Below are positions 1 to 6,276 of a stretch of DNA of 6,839 nt, in pieces. Origin of the DNA: Gallionellaceae bacterium UBA5126 (lineage in GTDB: Bacteria; Pseudomonadota; Gammaproteobacteria; Burkholderiales; Gallionellaceae); contig DHYQ01000041.1 of assembly GCA_002414205.1 (NCBI GenBank), positions 3,279 through 10,117 on the forward strand, given 5' to 3'. Within the stretch, counting starts at the first letter, position 1. The number at the start of each line of letters is the position of its first letter. Below the pieces are notes generated by a model, which made no database searches, was not told the DNA's origin, and saw only the letters and a list, made by a program, of their open reading frames with translations. A program made the position numbers and the translations under genes.

Positions 1-1658
1 TCGATCACCATCAGGCTGGCGTTGGGCACATCGACGCCAACTTCGATCACCGTGGTGGCGACCAGCAACTGGATTTCCCCGGCCTTGAAGGCAGCCATGA
101 CACGGGCTTTTTCGGCATTTTCCAGCCGTCCGTGTACCAGCCCGACGCGCAGTTGCGGGAAGGTGGCGCGCAGGCGCTCGAAGGTTTCCACCGCGTTTTG
201 CAATTCCAGCGTTTCCGATTCCTCAATCAGCGGGCAAACCCAATACGCCTGTTGCCCCGCACCACAGGCGATGAGGACGCGCTCACACACCTCGTCGCGG
301 CGCGCCTCGCTGACCAGTTTGGTGACGACCGGCGTGCGTCCCGGCGGCAACTGGTCAATCAGCGACACATCCAGATCGGCGTAATAACTCATGGCTAGGG
401 TGCGCGGAATCGGCGTGGCGCTCATCATCAACTGGTGCGGCAGCGGGCCGTCGCCCGCCTTGTTGCGCAGCGCCAGCCGTTGCTGCACGCCGAACTTGTG
501 TTGCTCATCGACAATCACCAGCCCCAGGTTGGCAAAGGCCACGTCCTTCTGGAACAGCGCGTGCGTGCCGATGGCCAACGGCGTTTGCCCGCTGGCAATG
601 TGGGCGCTGGCGCGCTGCTTGTCGGATTTTTTCAAACTGCCGGACAACCACACCGGGGCGATGCCCAGCGGTATCAGCCATTCCGACAACTTGCGAAAAT
701 GCTGCTCGGCCAGAATTTCCGTCGGCGACATCAGCGCCACTTGGTAGCCATTTTCCATGGCCTGCAAGGCGGCCAGCGCGGCGACGATGGTTTTGCCGCT
801 GCCGACATCGCCCAGCAACAAGCGCTGCATGGGGTGCGGCTGGCACAAATCGGCGGCGATTTCCTGCCACACCTTGTGCTGCGCGGCGGTGAGTTGAAAC
901 GGCAAGCTGGCCAGCAGCGCGGCGGTGTGTTGCTGGCGCGGCGGCATGGGCGGGGCTTGGCGGCTTTGGCGTTGGCGATGGTGCAGCCGCATGGACAACT
1001 GCTGCGCCAGCAATTCATCGAACTTGATGCGCTGCCAGGCCGGGTGCTGGCGCGACTCCAACAGGTGCGGGGCAATGTCCGGCGGTGGCTGGTGCAGCAA
1101 GTCCACACTCTCGCCGAAGCCCTTGAGGTTAAAGGCCTGCTGCACAACCTGCGGCAAGGTGTCGCCCAGCGGCAGCACCTCCAGCGCGTTGAGTATCAGC
1201 TTGCGCAAGGTGGTTTGCGACAGCCCGGCGGTGGTGGGATACACCGGCGTGAGGCTGCTGGACAGCGGCGTGTCGCCCGCCACCCGGCTGCATTTGGCAT
1301 GCACCATTTCCAGCCCGTAAAAACCTTCGCGCACCTCGCCCACGGCGCGTATCGTTTGCCCCACCGCCAGCAACGACGGCATGCCGCCGTGAAAATGCAA
1401 AAAGCGCAAAAACAGCGTCGCCCCGCCTTCTTCCAGCCGGCAGACCAAGGCGCGGCGCGGGCGGTGGGTGATTTCGTTGTGGGTAATAATGCCCTGCACC
1501 TGGGCGCTGGTCCCGGCGCGCAGCGTGGCAATCGGGGCGAGATGGGTTTCGTCCTCGTAGCGTAGCGGCAAATGCAACAACAAATCCGCCCGCCGCCGAA
1601 TGCCGAGCTTGGCCAATCGGGCGAGGGTGGTGGGGCGGATTTTGACGGGGGCGGTCAA
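1..1658 (-). CDS. recG: ATP-dependent DNA helicase RecG (partial, C-terminus outside window)
   Basis: RecG is a superfamily 2 double-stranded DNA translocase that regresses stalled forks and branch-migrates Holliday junctions and D-loops. The minus-strand frame is open from 1658 to the left edge: 552 codons plus two bases, about four fifths of a usual protein of 680-700 residues. Visible parts are the N-terminal helix-hairpin-like segment with 'LLLHLPLRYEDET' (about 26-38), the wedge/OB region (about 50-150), Walker A GDVGSGKT (283-290), the DEQH box (384-387), SATPIPRT motif III (413-420), and 'LVATTVIEVGVDVPNASLM' (532-550). The QxxGRxGR motif and C-terminal hook lie beyond the window. The start is uncertain. 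An in-frame TGA at 1682-1680 sets the limit, and no ATG or GTG lies between it and the conserved N-terminus, so I chose TTG at 1658; ATT at 1667 is the alternative. It lies downstream of ridA on the same strand. Family assignment is nearly certain. Confidence 0.97.
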   Translation of the reverse strand, partial: MTAPVKIRPTTLARLAKLGIRRRADLLLHLPLRYEDETHLAPIATLRAGTSAQVQGIITHNEITHRPRRALVCRLEEGGATLFLRFLHFHGGMPSLLAVGQTIRAVGEVREGFYGLEMVHAKCSRVAGDTPLSSSLTPVYPTTAGLSQTTLRKLILNALEVLPLGDTLPQVVQQAFNLKGFGESVDLLHQPPPDIAPHLLESRQHPAWQRIKFDELLAQQLSMRLHHRQRQSRQAPPMPPRQQHTAALLASLPFQLTAAQHKVWQEIAADLCQPHPMQRLLLGDVGSGKTIVAALAALQAMENGYQVALMSPTEILAEQHFRKLSEWLIPLGIAPVWLSGSLKKSDKQRASAHIASGQTPLAIGTHALFQKDVAFANLGLVIVDEQHKFGVQQRLALRNKAGDGPLPHQLMMSATPIPRTLAMSYYADLDVSLIDQLPPGRTPVVTKLVSEARRDEVCERVLIACGAGQQAYWVCPLIEESETLELQNAVETFERLRATFPQLRVGLVHGRLENAEKARVMAAFKAGEIQLLVATTVIEVGVDVPNASLMVI

Positions 1659-1680
1659 GGTGGAAATGGCGATGCACCCT

Positions 1681-1699
1681 CACGCGTGTCTCCTCCCCC
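1681..1699 (-). promoter_or_regulatory. Strong Shine-Dalgarno sequence followed by an out-of-frame GTG upstream of recG
   Basis: On the minus strand GGGGGAGGAG (1699-1690) is followed, six bases later, by GTG at 1683-1681. This is the best-looking ribosome binding site before recG, but the GTG reads in a different frame: the recG frame has TGA at 1682-1680, overlapping this GTG. A weaker GAGGG (1681-1677) sits nine bases before the in-frame ATT at 1667. The site may feed recG by a frameshift, serve a short leader peptide, or reflect a one-base sequence error. Confidence 0.4.
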
Positions 1700-1732
1700 G
1701 GCGATGGCTCCGGCACGAAGGAAACTGGATTG

Positions 1733-1805
1733 CCGTTCGTGCTGAGCTTGTCGAAGCACAAGCATCCATTCACATTTCGACAGGCTCAATGCGAACGGAT
1801 GCTTG
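1733..1805. repeat. Imperfect inverted repeat, REP-like dispersed palindrome, in the ridA-recG spacer
   Basis: The arms 1733-1755 (starting CCGTTCGTGCTGAGC) and 1776-1798 (ending GCGAACGG) are reverse complements at 19 of 23 positions, with a 20-base loop. A second, perfect 9-base pair, CAAGCATCC (1759-1767) with GGATGCTTG (1797-1805), overlaps the loop and the end of the right arm, so two exclusive hairpins are possible. The core 'TGAGC(T/C)TGTCGAA' resembles a palindrome I recall as scattered between genes in many proteobacterial genomes; that family membership is recalled, not searched. No T-run follows the hairpin on either strand, so it is not a standard intrinsic terminator. It may affect mRNA stability or simply be a mobile repeat copy. 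Confidence 0.75.
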
Positions 1806-1855
1806 GAGAGTTCAATGGGGGGGAGGCGTCATGCGCGGGTGGTTTCAGCTAGGTG

Positions 1856-2236
1856 TTACAGCACCATCACCCCGTCCGCCTCGACCAGCGCATTGCGCGG
1901 CAACGAGGCCACGCCGACGGCGGCGCGGGCGGGATAGGGCTGGGCAAAGTATTCGGCCATGATTTCGTTCACCTTGGCGAAGTTGCCCAAATCGGTGAGG
2001 AAAATGTTCAGCTTGACCACATCGCCCAAGCCACCACCCGCTGCGATCGTCACGGCGCGCAGGTTCTGGAACACGCGATGAATCTGCGCCTCGATGCCAT
2101 CCACCATCTGCATGGATTCAGGATCCAGGCCGATTTGCCCGGACAGATACACGGTGTCGCCGACCTTCACGGCCTGGGAATAGGTGCCAATGGCGGCGGG
2201 GGCGTCGTTGGTTTGGATAATGGTTTTTTGAGCCAT
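1856..2236 (-). CDS. ridA: RidA family reactive intermediate (enamine/imine) deaminase
   Basis: This gene encodes a 126-residue protein, the normal length for the RidA/YjgF/YER057c/UK114 family. These cytosolic trimers hydrolyse enamine/imine intermediates, such as 2-aminoacrylate released by PLP-dependent serine/threonine dehydratases, and so protect PLP enzymes. Visible family features are the N-terminal '[12 protein letters not shown]' (12-23, Tyr19), '[10 protein letters not shown]' (30-39), '[11 protein letters not shown]' (73-83), '[13 protein letters not shown]' (101-113) with Arg104 as the carboxylate-binding arginine, and Glu119 near the C-terminus. It therefore looks catalytically competent and belongs to the archetypal RidA subfamily. 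The ATG at 2236 has GAGG at 2248-2245, eight bases upstream. The stop is TAA. It lies 197 bp before recG on the same strand; the ridA-recG order is common in Beta- and Gammaproteobacteria, often with spoT upstream, but spoT is not next to it here. Confidence 0.97.
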   Translation of the reverse strand: MAQKTIIQTNDAPAAIGTYSQAVKVGDTVYLSGQIGLDPESMQMVDGIEAQIHRVFQNLRAVTIAAGGGLGDVVKLNIFLTDLGNFAKVNEIMAEYFAQPYPARAAVGVASLPRNALVEADGVMVL

Positions 2237-2283
2237 GAAAACAACCTCATTAATAAATTAGGGGTAAAAAAATTGCGCGGCGG

Positions 2284-2289
2284 ATTATA
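2284..2289 (-). promoter_or_regulatory. Probable -10 box of the ridA(-recG) promoter
   Basis: The minus strand carries a perfect TATAAT at 2289-2284, 47 bp before the ridA ATG, giving a leader of about 40 bases with the GAGG ribosome binding site. The -35 region is weak: AAGGCA at 17-bp spacing matches TTGACA at three positions. A sigma-70 promoter is likely from the -10 box and its position. There is no experimental support. Confidence 0.5.
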
Positions 2290-2341
2290 TCCTTCCTGCC
2301 CTACTTTGCCTTGCCGAATGCACACAAGCGCCACCGCGCTA

Positions 2342-2356
2342 AAAATGGTGCATTTT
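2342..2356. repeat. Short perfect palindrome AAAATG-GTG-CATTTT in the divergent control region
   Basis: Six-base arms (2342-2347 and 2351-2356) surround a 3-base centre. It lies between the two divergent promoter-like boxes, about 53 bp upstream of the ridA -10 box and 51 bp upstream of the plus-strand -10-like box. The size and symmetry fit a dimeric regulator site, but an AT-rich 6-base arm can arise by chance, and I recognise no regulator consensus. Confidence 0.25.
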
Positions 2357-2406
2357 ATCTGCTCCATGCTGATTATTAAGCCAATTTTATTCCGGCAAGC
2401 ATGTTG

Positions 2407-2412
2407 TATAGT
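2407..2412 (+). promoter_or_regulatory. Possible -10 box for the DUF4118-PAS-GGDEF-EAL gene
   Basis: TATAGT matches the sigma-70 -10 consensus at five of six positions. It would start transcription near 2419, about 30 bases before the proposed TTG start at 2449. The matching -35 region (around 2384-2390, T-rich) is poor. A GGAG ribosome binding site at 2439-2442 follows. This is a plausible but weak promoter; an activator may be needed. Confidence 0.35.
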
Positions 2413-2448
2413 AGACTGGCTTACCATACTTTGATTGCGGAGATTGCG

Positions 2449-4554
2449 TTGAAATTCCTGATCGCCCCCTTACTGGATGCATACACCCCGAAACGACGGC
2501 ACGGGGCGGGCGGGTTGCTGATGGGCTGCCTCATCCTGATGCTCGCCTTCATCTTGCGCTTGCTCATTGCCCCAATAGAGGCGGGACTGCCGTTTCTGAC
2601 CTTTTTCCCTGCCGTGACGCTCGCCGCGATCTTTGGTGGCGTGTGTGCCGGTATCTTCGCCTTGTGCATCGCTACATTACTGGCCGACTATTTCTTTTTT
2701 CCGCCCTATCAAGCGTGGGCTTGGTTATTCCATCAAGATATTGTCTGGTCGAATGCCATATTCGGCCTCGAAGGATTACTGGTGATTGCCGCCATTGAAG
2801 CGATGTATCAACAGCAACGCCGTTCAAAGGAAACAGAGGACTTGTTGCGACAATTGGAAGCCGCCAAGCAAGATCAACAAATCGCAGCCGTGGCCTTTGA
2901 AGCACAAGAAGGCGTGATGATTACCGATGCCAATGGGGTAATTTTGCGTGTCAATCAGGCATTTACCCTGCTGAGTGGCTATGAAGCGCACGAGCTGGTC
3001 GGCAAAACACCCAAAATCATCAAGTCCGGGCGACATGATGCTGAATTTTATCGCCAAATGTGGCAATCCCTTGCGGAAACAGGCACCTAGTGCGGGGAAA
3101 TCTGGGAAAAGCGTAAGGATGGCAGCCTGTATTTGAAATGGTTAACCATTGCTGCCGTTCGGGATGCCACGGGGGCGATTACACACTATGTCAGCACACA
3201 AACCGACATCACCGAACGCGTGGCAGCCGCGCATCAAATTGAACATCTCGCGTTTTATGATCCGTTAACGCAGTTGCCTAATCGGCGTCTGCTACTGGAT
3301 CGCTTTGGCCAGACCTTACTCGCCAGCCAACATAGCGGCGAATACGGTGCCCTGCTGTTCCTTGACCTGGATCACTTCAAGTTCATCAATGACAGCTTTG
3401 GGCATGCCATGGGGGATGCACTATTGCAGCAGGTTGCTGAACGCTTGCGCGAATGCGTCCGGGCCGCTGACACGGTGGCACGTTTAGGCGGAGATGAGTT
3501 TGTCATTCTGCTGGAAGACCTCAGCACCAATCATCTGACTGCCGCCCGCGAAGCAGAGCATATTGCAGAAGCAATTTTGCTCATGCTGGCCATCCCGTAT
3601 CAGATTGGTGAGGTTGAACATCATAGCTCTGCCAGCATTGGCATCACGCTGTTCGGCCAGACCAATGAGCCGCAAGAAGTCTTTTTCCGCCAGGCGGACA
3701 TTGCCATGTACCAAGCCAAAAAAGCCGGGCGCAACATCGTGCGTTTTTTTGATCCCACCATGCAACAATCCATCGCCGAGCGCGCGACGCTGGTGGAAGA
3801 ATTGCGCCATGCCATTGACCGGCAACAGCTCCAGTTGTACTACCAAGTTCAATGCAATGACCAAGGGGCCGCCATCGGCGCAGAAGCCCTGATCCGCTGG
3901 AGACATCCCGACAAAGGCTTGGTTTCCCCGCAGAAATTCATCCCGCTGGCAGAAGAAACGGATCTCATCCTGCCGATCGGCCTTTGGATACTGGCAACGG
4001 CCTGTCAACAACTCAATGCTTGGCAACAGTCGCCACAAACGCAACACATGAAGCTCTCGGTGAACGTCAGTGCCCGCCAACTACAACAGGACAGCTTTGT
4101 GTCCGACGTCACTGCCGCCATGACGCGCTTCGCGGTACGGCCTGAACTGCTGAAACTGGAGATTACCGAAAGCATGCTGGTCAACAACGTGGAATGCACC
4201 ATCGCCAAAATGCAAGCCTTGCGCGCCATTGGCATCCGTTTTTCCATGGATGACTTTGGCACCGGCTATTCCTCATTGCAGTATTTGAAGCGCCTGCCAT
4301 TGTCGCAACTGAAAATCGACCAAGCGTTTGTGCGCGATTTGGTGAGCGACGAAAACGACAAGGCCATTGTGCGCACCATTATCGGCATGGCGCAAAGTAT
4401 GGAATTGAATTTGATTGCCGAAGGCGTGGAAACCGAGGCGCAACGGGATTTGTTACTGGCGATGGGCTGCCGCCAGTTTCAGGGGTATTTGTTCAGCAAG
4501 CCCATCCCCATCGCCGAATTTGAAGTTTTACTTCAACACATGAGCGCAGGCTGA
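2449..4554 (+). pseudogene. Membrane DUF4118-PAS-GGDEF-EAL cyclic-di-GMP turnover protein, interrupted by one in-frame TAG
   Basis: One frame runs for 702 codons including the terminal TGA, broken only by TAG at codon 214 (3088-3090). The start is TTG 2449 with GGAG (2439-2442) six bases before it; ATG 2401 overlaps the likely promoter. Residues 21-118 hold about four membrane helices with the DUF4118 (KdpD-like) pattern 'PFLTFFPAVTLAAIFGG' and 'LLADYFFFPP'. A short helical linker (about 121-145) follows, then a PAS domain (about 146-257, ending 'TDITER'). A GGDEF domain has an intact GGDEF motif (347-351) and an RxxD inhibitory site (338-341). The EAL domain has EAL (479-481), Asn539, Glu571, DDFGTGYS (601-608), Lys622, Glu658/Glu661 and Gln678, so both enzymatic sites look competent. 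Known family role: diguanylate cyclase and/or c-di-GMP phosphodiesterase at the inner membrane, tuned by PAS. The product would be split into a 213-residue DUF4118-PAS fragment and a GGDEF-EAL fragment whose first usable start is TTG 3133, unless the TAG is read through or is an error. The frame is otherwise undamaged, so decay is very recent if real. Confidence 0.85.
3088..3090 (+). other. In-frame amber codon replacing an expected PAS tryptophan
   Basis: The TAG stands between 'ETGT' and 'CGEIWEKRKDGSLY'. In PAS domains of GGDEF-EAL proteins this segment typically reads G-x-W-x-GEIW-x-(R/K)-RKDG, so the codon expected here is TGG and a single G-to-A change explains it. Reading frame and PAS homology continue unchanged across it. 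About 25 bases downstream, AAGGA (3115-3119) precedes TTG 3133 by 13 bases (CTG 3127 by 7), a weak chance of internal initiation for the GGDEF-EAL half. Confidence 0.9.
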
Positions 4555-4557
4555 GCG

Positions 4558-5421
4558 TTATTCCAGATTCTGGATTTGCTCACGCATTTGCTCAATCAGG
4601 ATTTTCATTTCCATGGCGCTGCGGGCCACTTCGGCATCCACCGATTTAGAGCCTAGCGTATTGGCTTCGCGGTTCAATTCCTGCATCAGAAAATCCAGCC
4701 GCTTACCCACCGCGCCACCGTTTTTCAGAATGCGGCGCATTTCGGTCAGGTGGCTGCCTAGGCGCGACAACTCTTCATCCACGTCGATCTTGCTGGCGAA
4801 TTGCACGATTTCCTGCCGCACGCGATCTTGATCGATTTGCTGCACGGCTTCCTGCAAGCGGGCAATCAGGCGTTGCTCGTAGTTGGCAATCGCGGCGGGG
4901 ATATTGGGCATCACGACGCGGCGCAATGCGTCGATTTTTTCCACCCGTTCCAGCAAAAAATCATGCAGCTTGGCCCCTTCGCGGGCACGCGAAGCGGAAA
5001 ATTCTTCCAGTGCCTGCGCCAGCAAGGTCAGCAGTGTCTGCCGCAGCCCATCCGCATCGGCTTCCGGTGCGGTCAGCACGCCAGGCCAGCGCAACACATC
5101 CGACACGCTTAAGCCACGCGCATCCGGCAACGACGCTTGCACGGCCTCGCTCCAGGTCGCCAGTTGGCGCAACATGTCGCTGTTCAGCGTCACACTCTCC
5201 TGCGTGTTACGAGCCGTATAGTTGATGCGACATTCCACCTTGCCGCGCTGTAAGCGGGCGCTGATGGCTTCGCGCAAGGCCCCTTCAAAGACACGCAATT
5301 CCTCCGGCATGCGAAGCTGAATGTCGAGGTAGCGATTGTTGACCGCACGCAACTCCAGTGAAAAGGTGCCATGGGCGTTGTCGGTACGGGTATTGGCATA
5401 CCCGGTCATGCTTAAAATCAT
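4558..5421 (-). CDS. yicC: YicC family endoribonuclease
   Basis: This gene encodes 287 residues, the full length for the YicC/YloC family. The family consists of oligomeric, metal-dependent endoribonucleases implicated in RNA and small-RNA turnover, long known as stress-induced proteins of unknown function. The N-terminal YicC-like domain shows SMTGYA (4-9), 'ELRAVNNRYLD' (23-33), RWPGVL (111-116) and REGAKL (147-152). The C-terminal DUF1732 domain shows 'EELSRLGSHL' (216-225), 'GKRLDFLMQELNREANT' (239-255) and the terminal 'MKILIEQMREQIQN' (272-285). All are conserved blocks, with no truncation or frameshift. The start ATG at 5421 gives the standard M-x-x-SMTGYA N-terminus and has AGGA six bases upstream. 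The stop TAA is separated by 3 bp from the stop of the converging GGDEF-EAL gene. It is divergent from the phosphatase gene. The yicC-phosphatase-rph neighbourhood recurs in related bacteria as far as I recall. Confidence 0.96.
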   Translation of the reverse strand: MILSMTGYANTRTDNAHGTFSLELRAVNNRYLDIQLRMPEELRVFEGALREAISARLQRGKVECRINYTARNTQESVTLNSDMLRQLATWSEAVQASLPDARGLSVSDVLRWPGVLTAPEADADGLRQTLLTLLAQALEEFSASRAREGAKLHDFLLERVEKIDALRRVVMPNIPAAIANYEQRLIARLQEAVQQIDQDRVRQEIVQFASKIDVDEELSRLGSHLTEMRRILKNGGAVGKRLDFLMQELNREANTLGSKSVDAEVARSAMEMKILIEQMREQIQNLE

Positions 5422-5456
5422 GTTTTTTCCTGTCAGGGGCTGGGCGTGGGGCGCGC

Positions 5457-5462
5457 ATTATA
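5457..5462 (-). promoter_or_regulatory. Probable -10 box of the yicC promoter, overlapping a plus-strand -10-like box
   Basis: A perfect TATAAT on the minus strand lies 35 bp before the yicC ATG. The -35 region is weak (ACGACT at 16-bp spacing shares only the central GAC with TTGACA). The same AT-rich island, the only one in this GC-rich spacer, reads TATATT on the plus strand at 5459-5464 and could serve the phosphatase-rph unit with a start near 5471. If both are used, the two polymerases would compete for the same bases. Confidence 0.45.
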
Positions 5463-5505
5463 TTACGATTGCGCCCCCAGTCGTTTTTACCGATGTCCCT
5501 GTTCA

Positions 5506-6249
5506 ATGAATTTTTCTGTCCATCAAGCCAGTCACATCGGTCACCGCAAATACAATCAAGATCGCGTGGCCTATGTTTACAACCAGGACGCGCTGCTTTT
5601 GTTGCTGGCCGACGGCATGGGAGGGCACCTGCATGGAGAGATGGCGGCATCCACCGCCATCTCCACGTTTATCGAAGCCTTCGCCAACGCCTTCCCGGTG
5701 TTGCTGGAGGATGCTGAATTATTTCTGAGCAACGTCATGCGTCATGCGCACAACCGCGTGTTGTCGATTAGCAACGACAAACGCCGCGATGATGCCCCTG
5801 GCACGACCTGTGTGGCCGCGATGGTTATCAATGGCAAGCTGCATTACGCACATGCGGGCGACTCACGGCTGTATCTGCTGCGCGGCGGGCGGGTGCTGGC
5901 AAGAACGCTGGATCACTCGCTGGTATCACATTGGATACAGTGGGGGATGCTGACCGAAGAGCAAGCCCGCACACATCCGCAACGCAACCAAATTACCAAC
6001 TGCCTGGGCGGTGCCGAGGAAGTGTTCTATATGGACATGGCCGATCCGATCACGTTGGAAGCAGGGGATGTCCTGCTACTGGGAAGCGATGGTTTGTGGT
6101 CGCCGTTCAGCGATGCGGAATTGGTTTCTGCATTTGGCAATAACAACAACACCGATGCGGTGCTGCAATCCTTGGTGGTCGCGGCACTGGAACGCGAACC
6201 CGGCCGCGCCGACAATATCAGCGGACTTGTGGTGCGCTGGGGTGATTAA
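5506..6249 (+). CDS. PP2C-type (PPM family) serine/threonine protein phosphatase
   Basis: A single-domain soluble protein of 247 residues, typical of bacterial PrpC/Stp1 phosphatases. These are Mn/Mg-dependent enzymes that remove phosphate from Ser/Thr of proteins. Motifs in order: 'GHRKYNQDR' (12-20) with phosphate-binding Arg14 and metal ligand Asp19; 'LADGMGGHLHGE' (34-45) with Asp36; GTTCVAA (99-105); HAGDSRLYLL (116-125); 'LDHSLV' (135-140); GSDGLW (193-198) with Asp195; and 'RADNISG' (234-240) with Asp236. All metal ligands are present, so activity is expected. I chose ATG 5506 because its N-terminus 'MNFSVHQASHIGHRK' matches the usual family start. GTG 5446 has a better ribosome binding site (AGGGG, six bases upstream) but would add a 20-residue, family-atypical extension. 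ATG 5506 itself has no clear Shine-Dalgarno sequence. No partner kinase is visible. Likely cotranscribed with rph 27 bp downstream. Substrates cannot be inferred. Confidence 0.93.
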   Translation: MNFSVHQASHIGHRKYNQDRVAYVYNQDALLLLLADGMGGHLHGEMAASTAISTFIEAFANAFPVLLEDAELFLSNVMRHAHNRVLSISNDKRRDDAPGTTCVAAMVINGKLHYAHAGDSRLYLLRGGRVLARTLDHSLVSHWIQWGMLTEEQARTHPQRNQITNCLGGAEEVFYMDMADPITLEAGDVLLLGSDGLWSPFSDAELVSAFGNNNNTDAVLQSLVVAALEREPGRADNISGLVVRWGD

Positions 6250-6276
6250 CCCACCCATTCTTATTTAAGGAACCCC

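Noticed and set aside
435..1565. Long plus-strand open frame of 376 codons opposite recG
   Set aside because: It is antisense to a clear recG frame with full motif order; its Gln/Arg/Gly-rich composition is typical of a GC-rich shadow frame, and it has no recognisable domain.
1129..1773. Minus-strand open frame of 214 codons overlapping the recG start, including the strong Shine-Dalgarno and GTG
   Set aside because: The product is low-complexity (Arg/Pro/Gly/His-rich) and is recG read in another frame. Only the initiation site, not a long protein, is worth noting.
1733..1805. Hairpin as an intrinsic terminator of ridA
   Set aside because: No T-tract follows the stem on the minus strand, and the stem has mismatches and a 20-base loop.
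2342..2356. TGGTGCA half-site suggesting an NtrC binding site
   Set aside because: NtrC sites need an inverted partner half-site at fixed spacing, which is not present, and there is no -24/-12 promoter that I can see nearby.
1853..2434. Plus-strand open frame of 193 codons opposite ridA
   Set aside because: It is the antisense of a well-conserved ridA and runs through the promoter region; no family resemblance.
3088..3090. TAG reassigned as a sense codon genome-wide (or pyrrolysine)
   Set aside because: The other complete genes show no internal TAG and end in TAA or TGA, but this is too small a sample to support recoding; a single Trp-to-stop change explains the site more simply.
3484..4080. 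Minus-strand open frame of 198 codons inside the GGDEF-EAL region
   Set aside because: It is antisense to conserved GGDEF and EAL motifs and has no recognisable domain.
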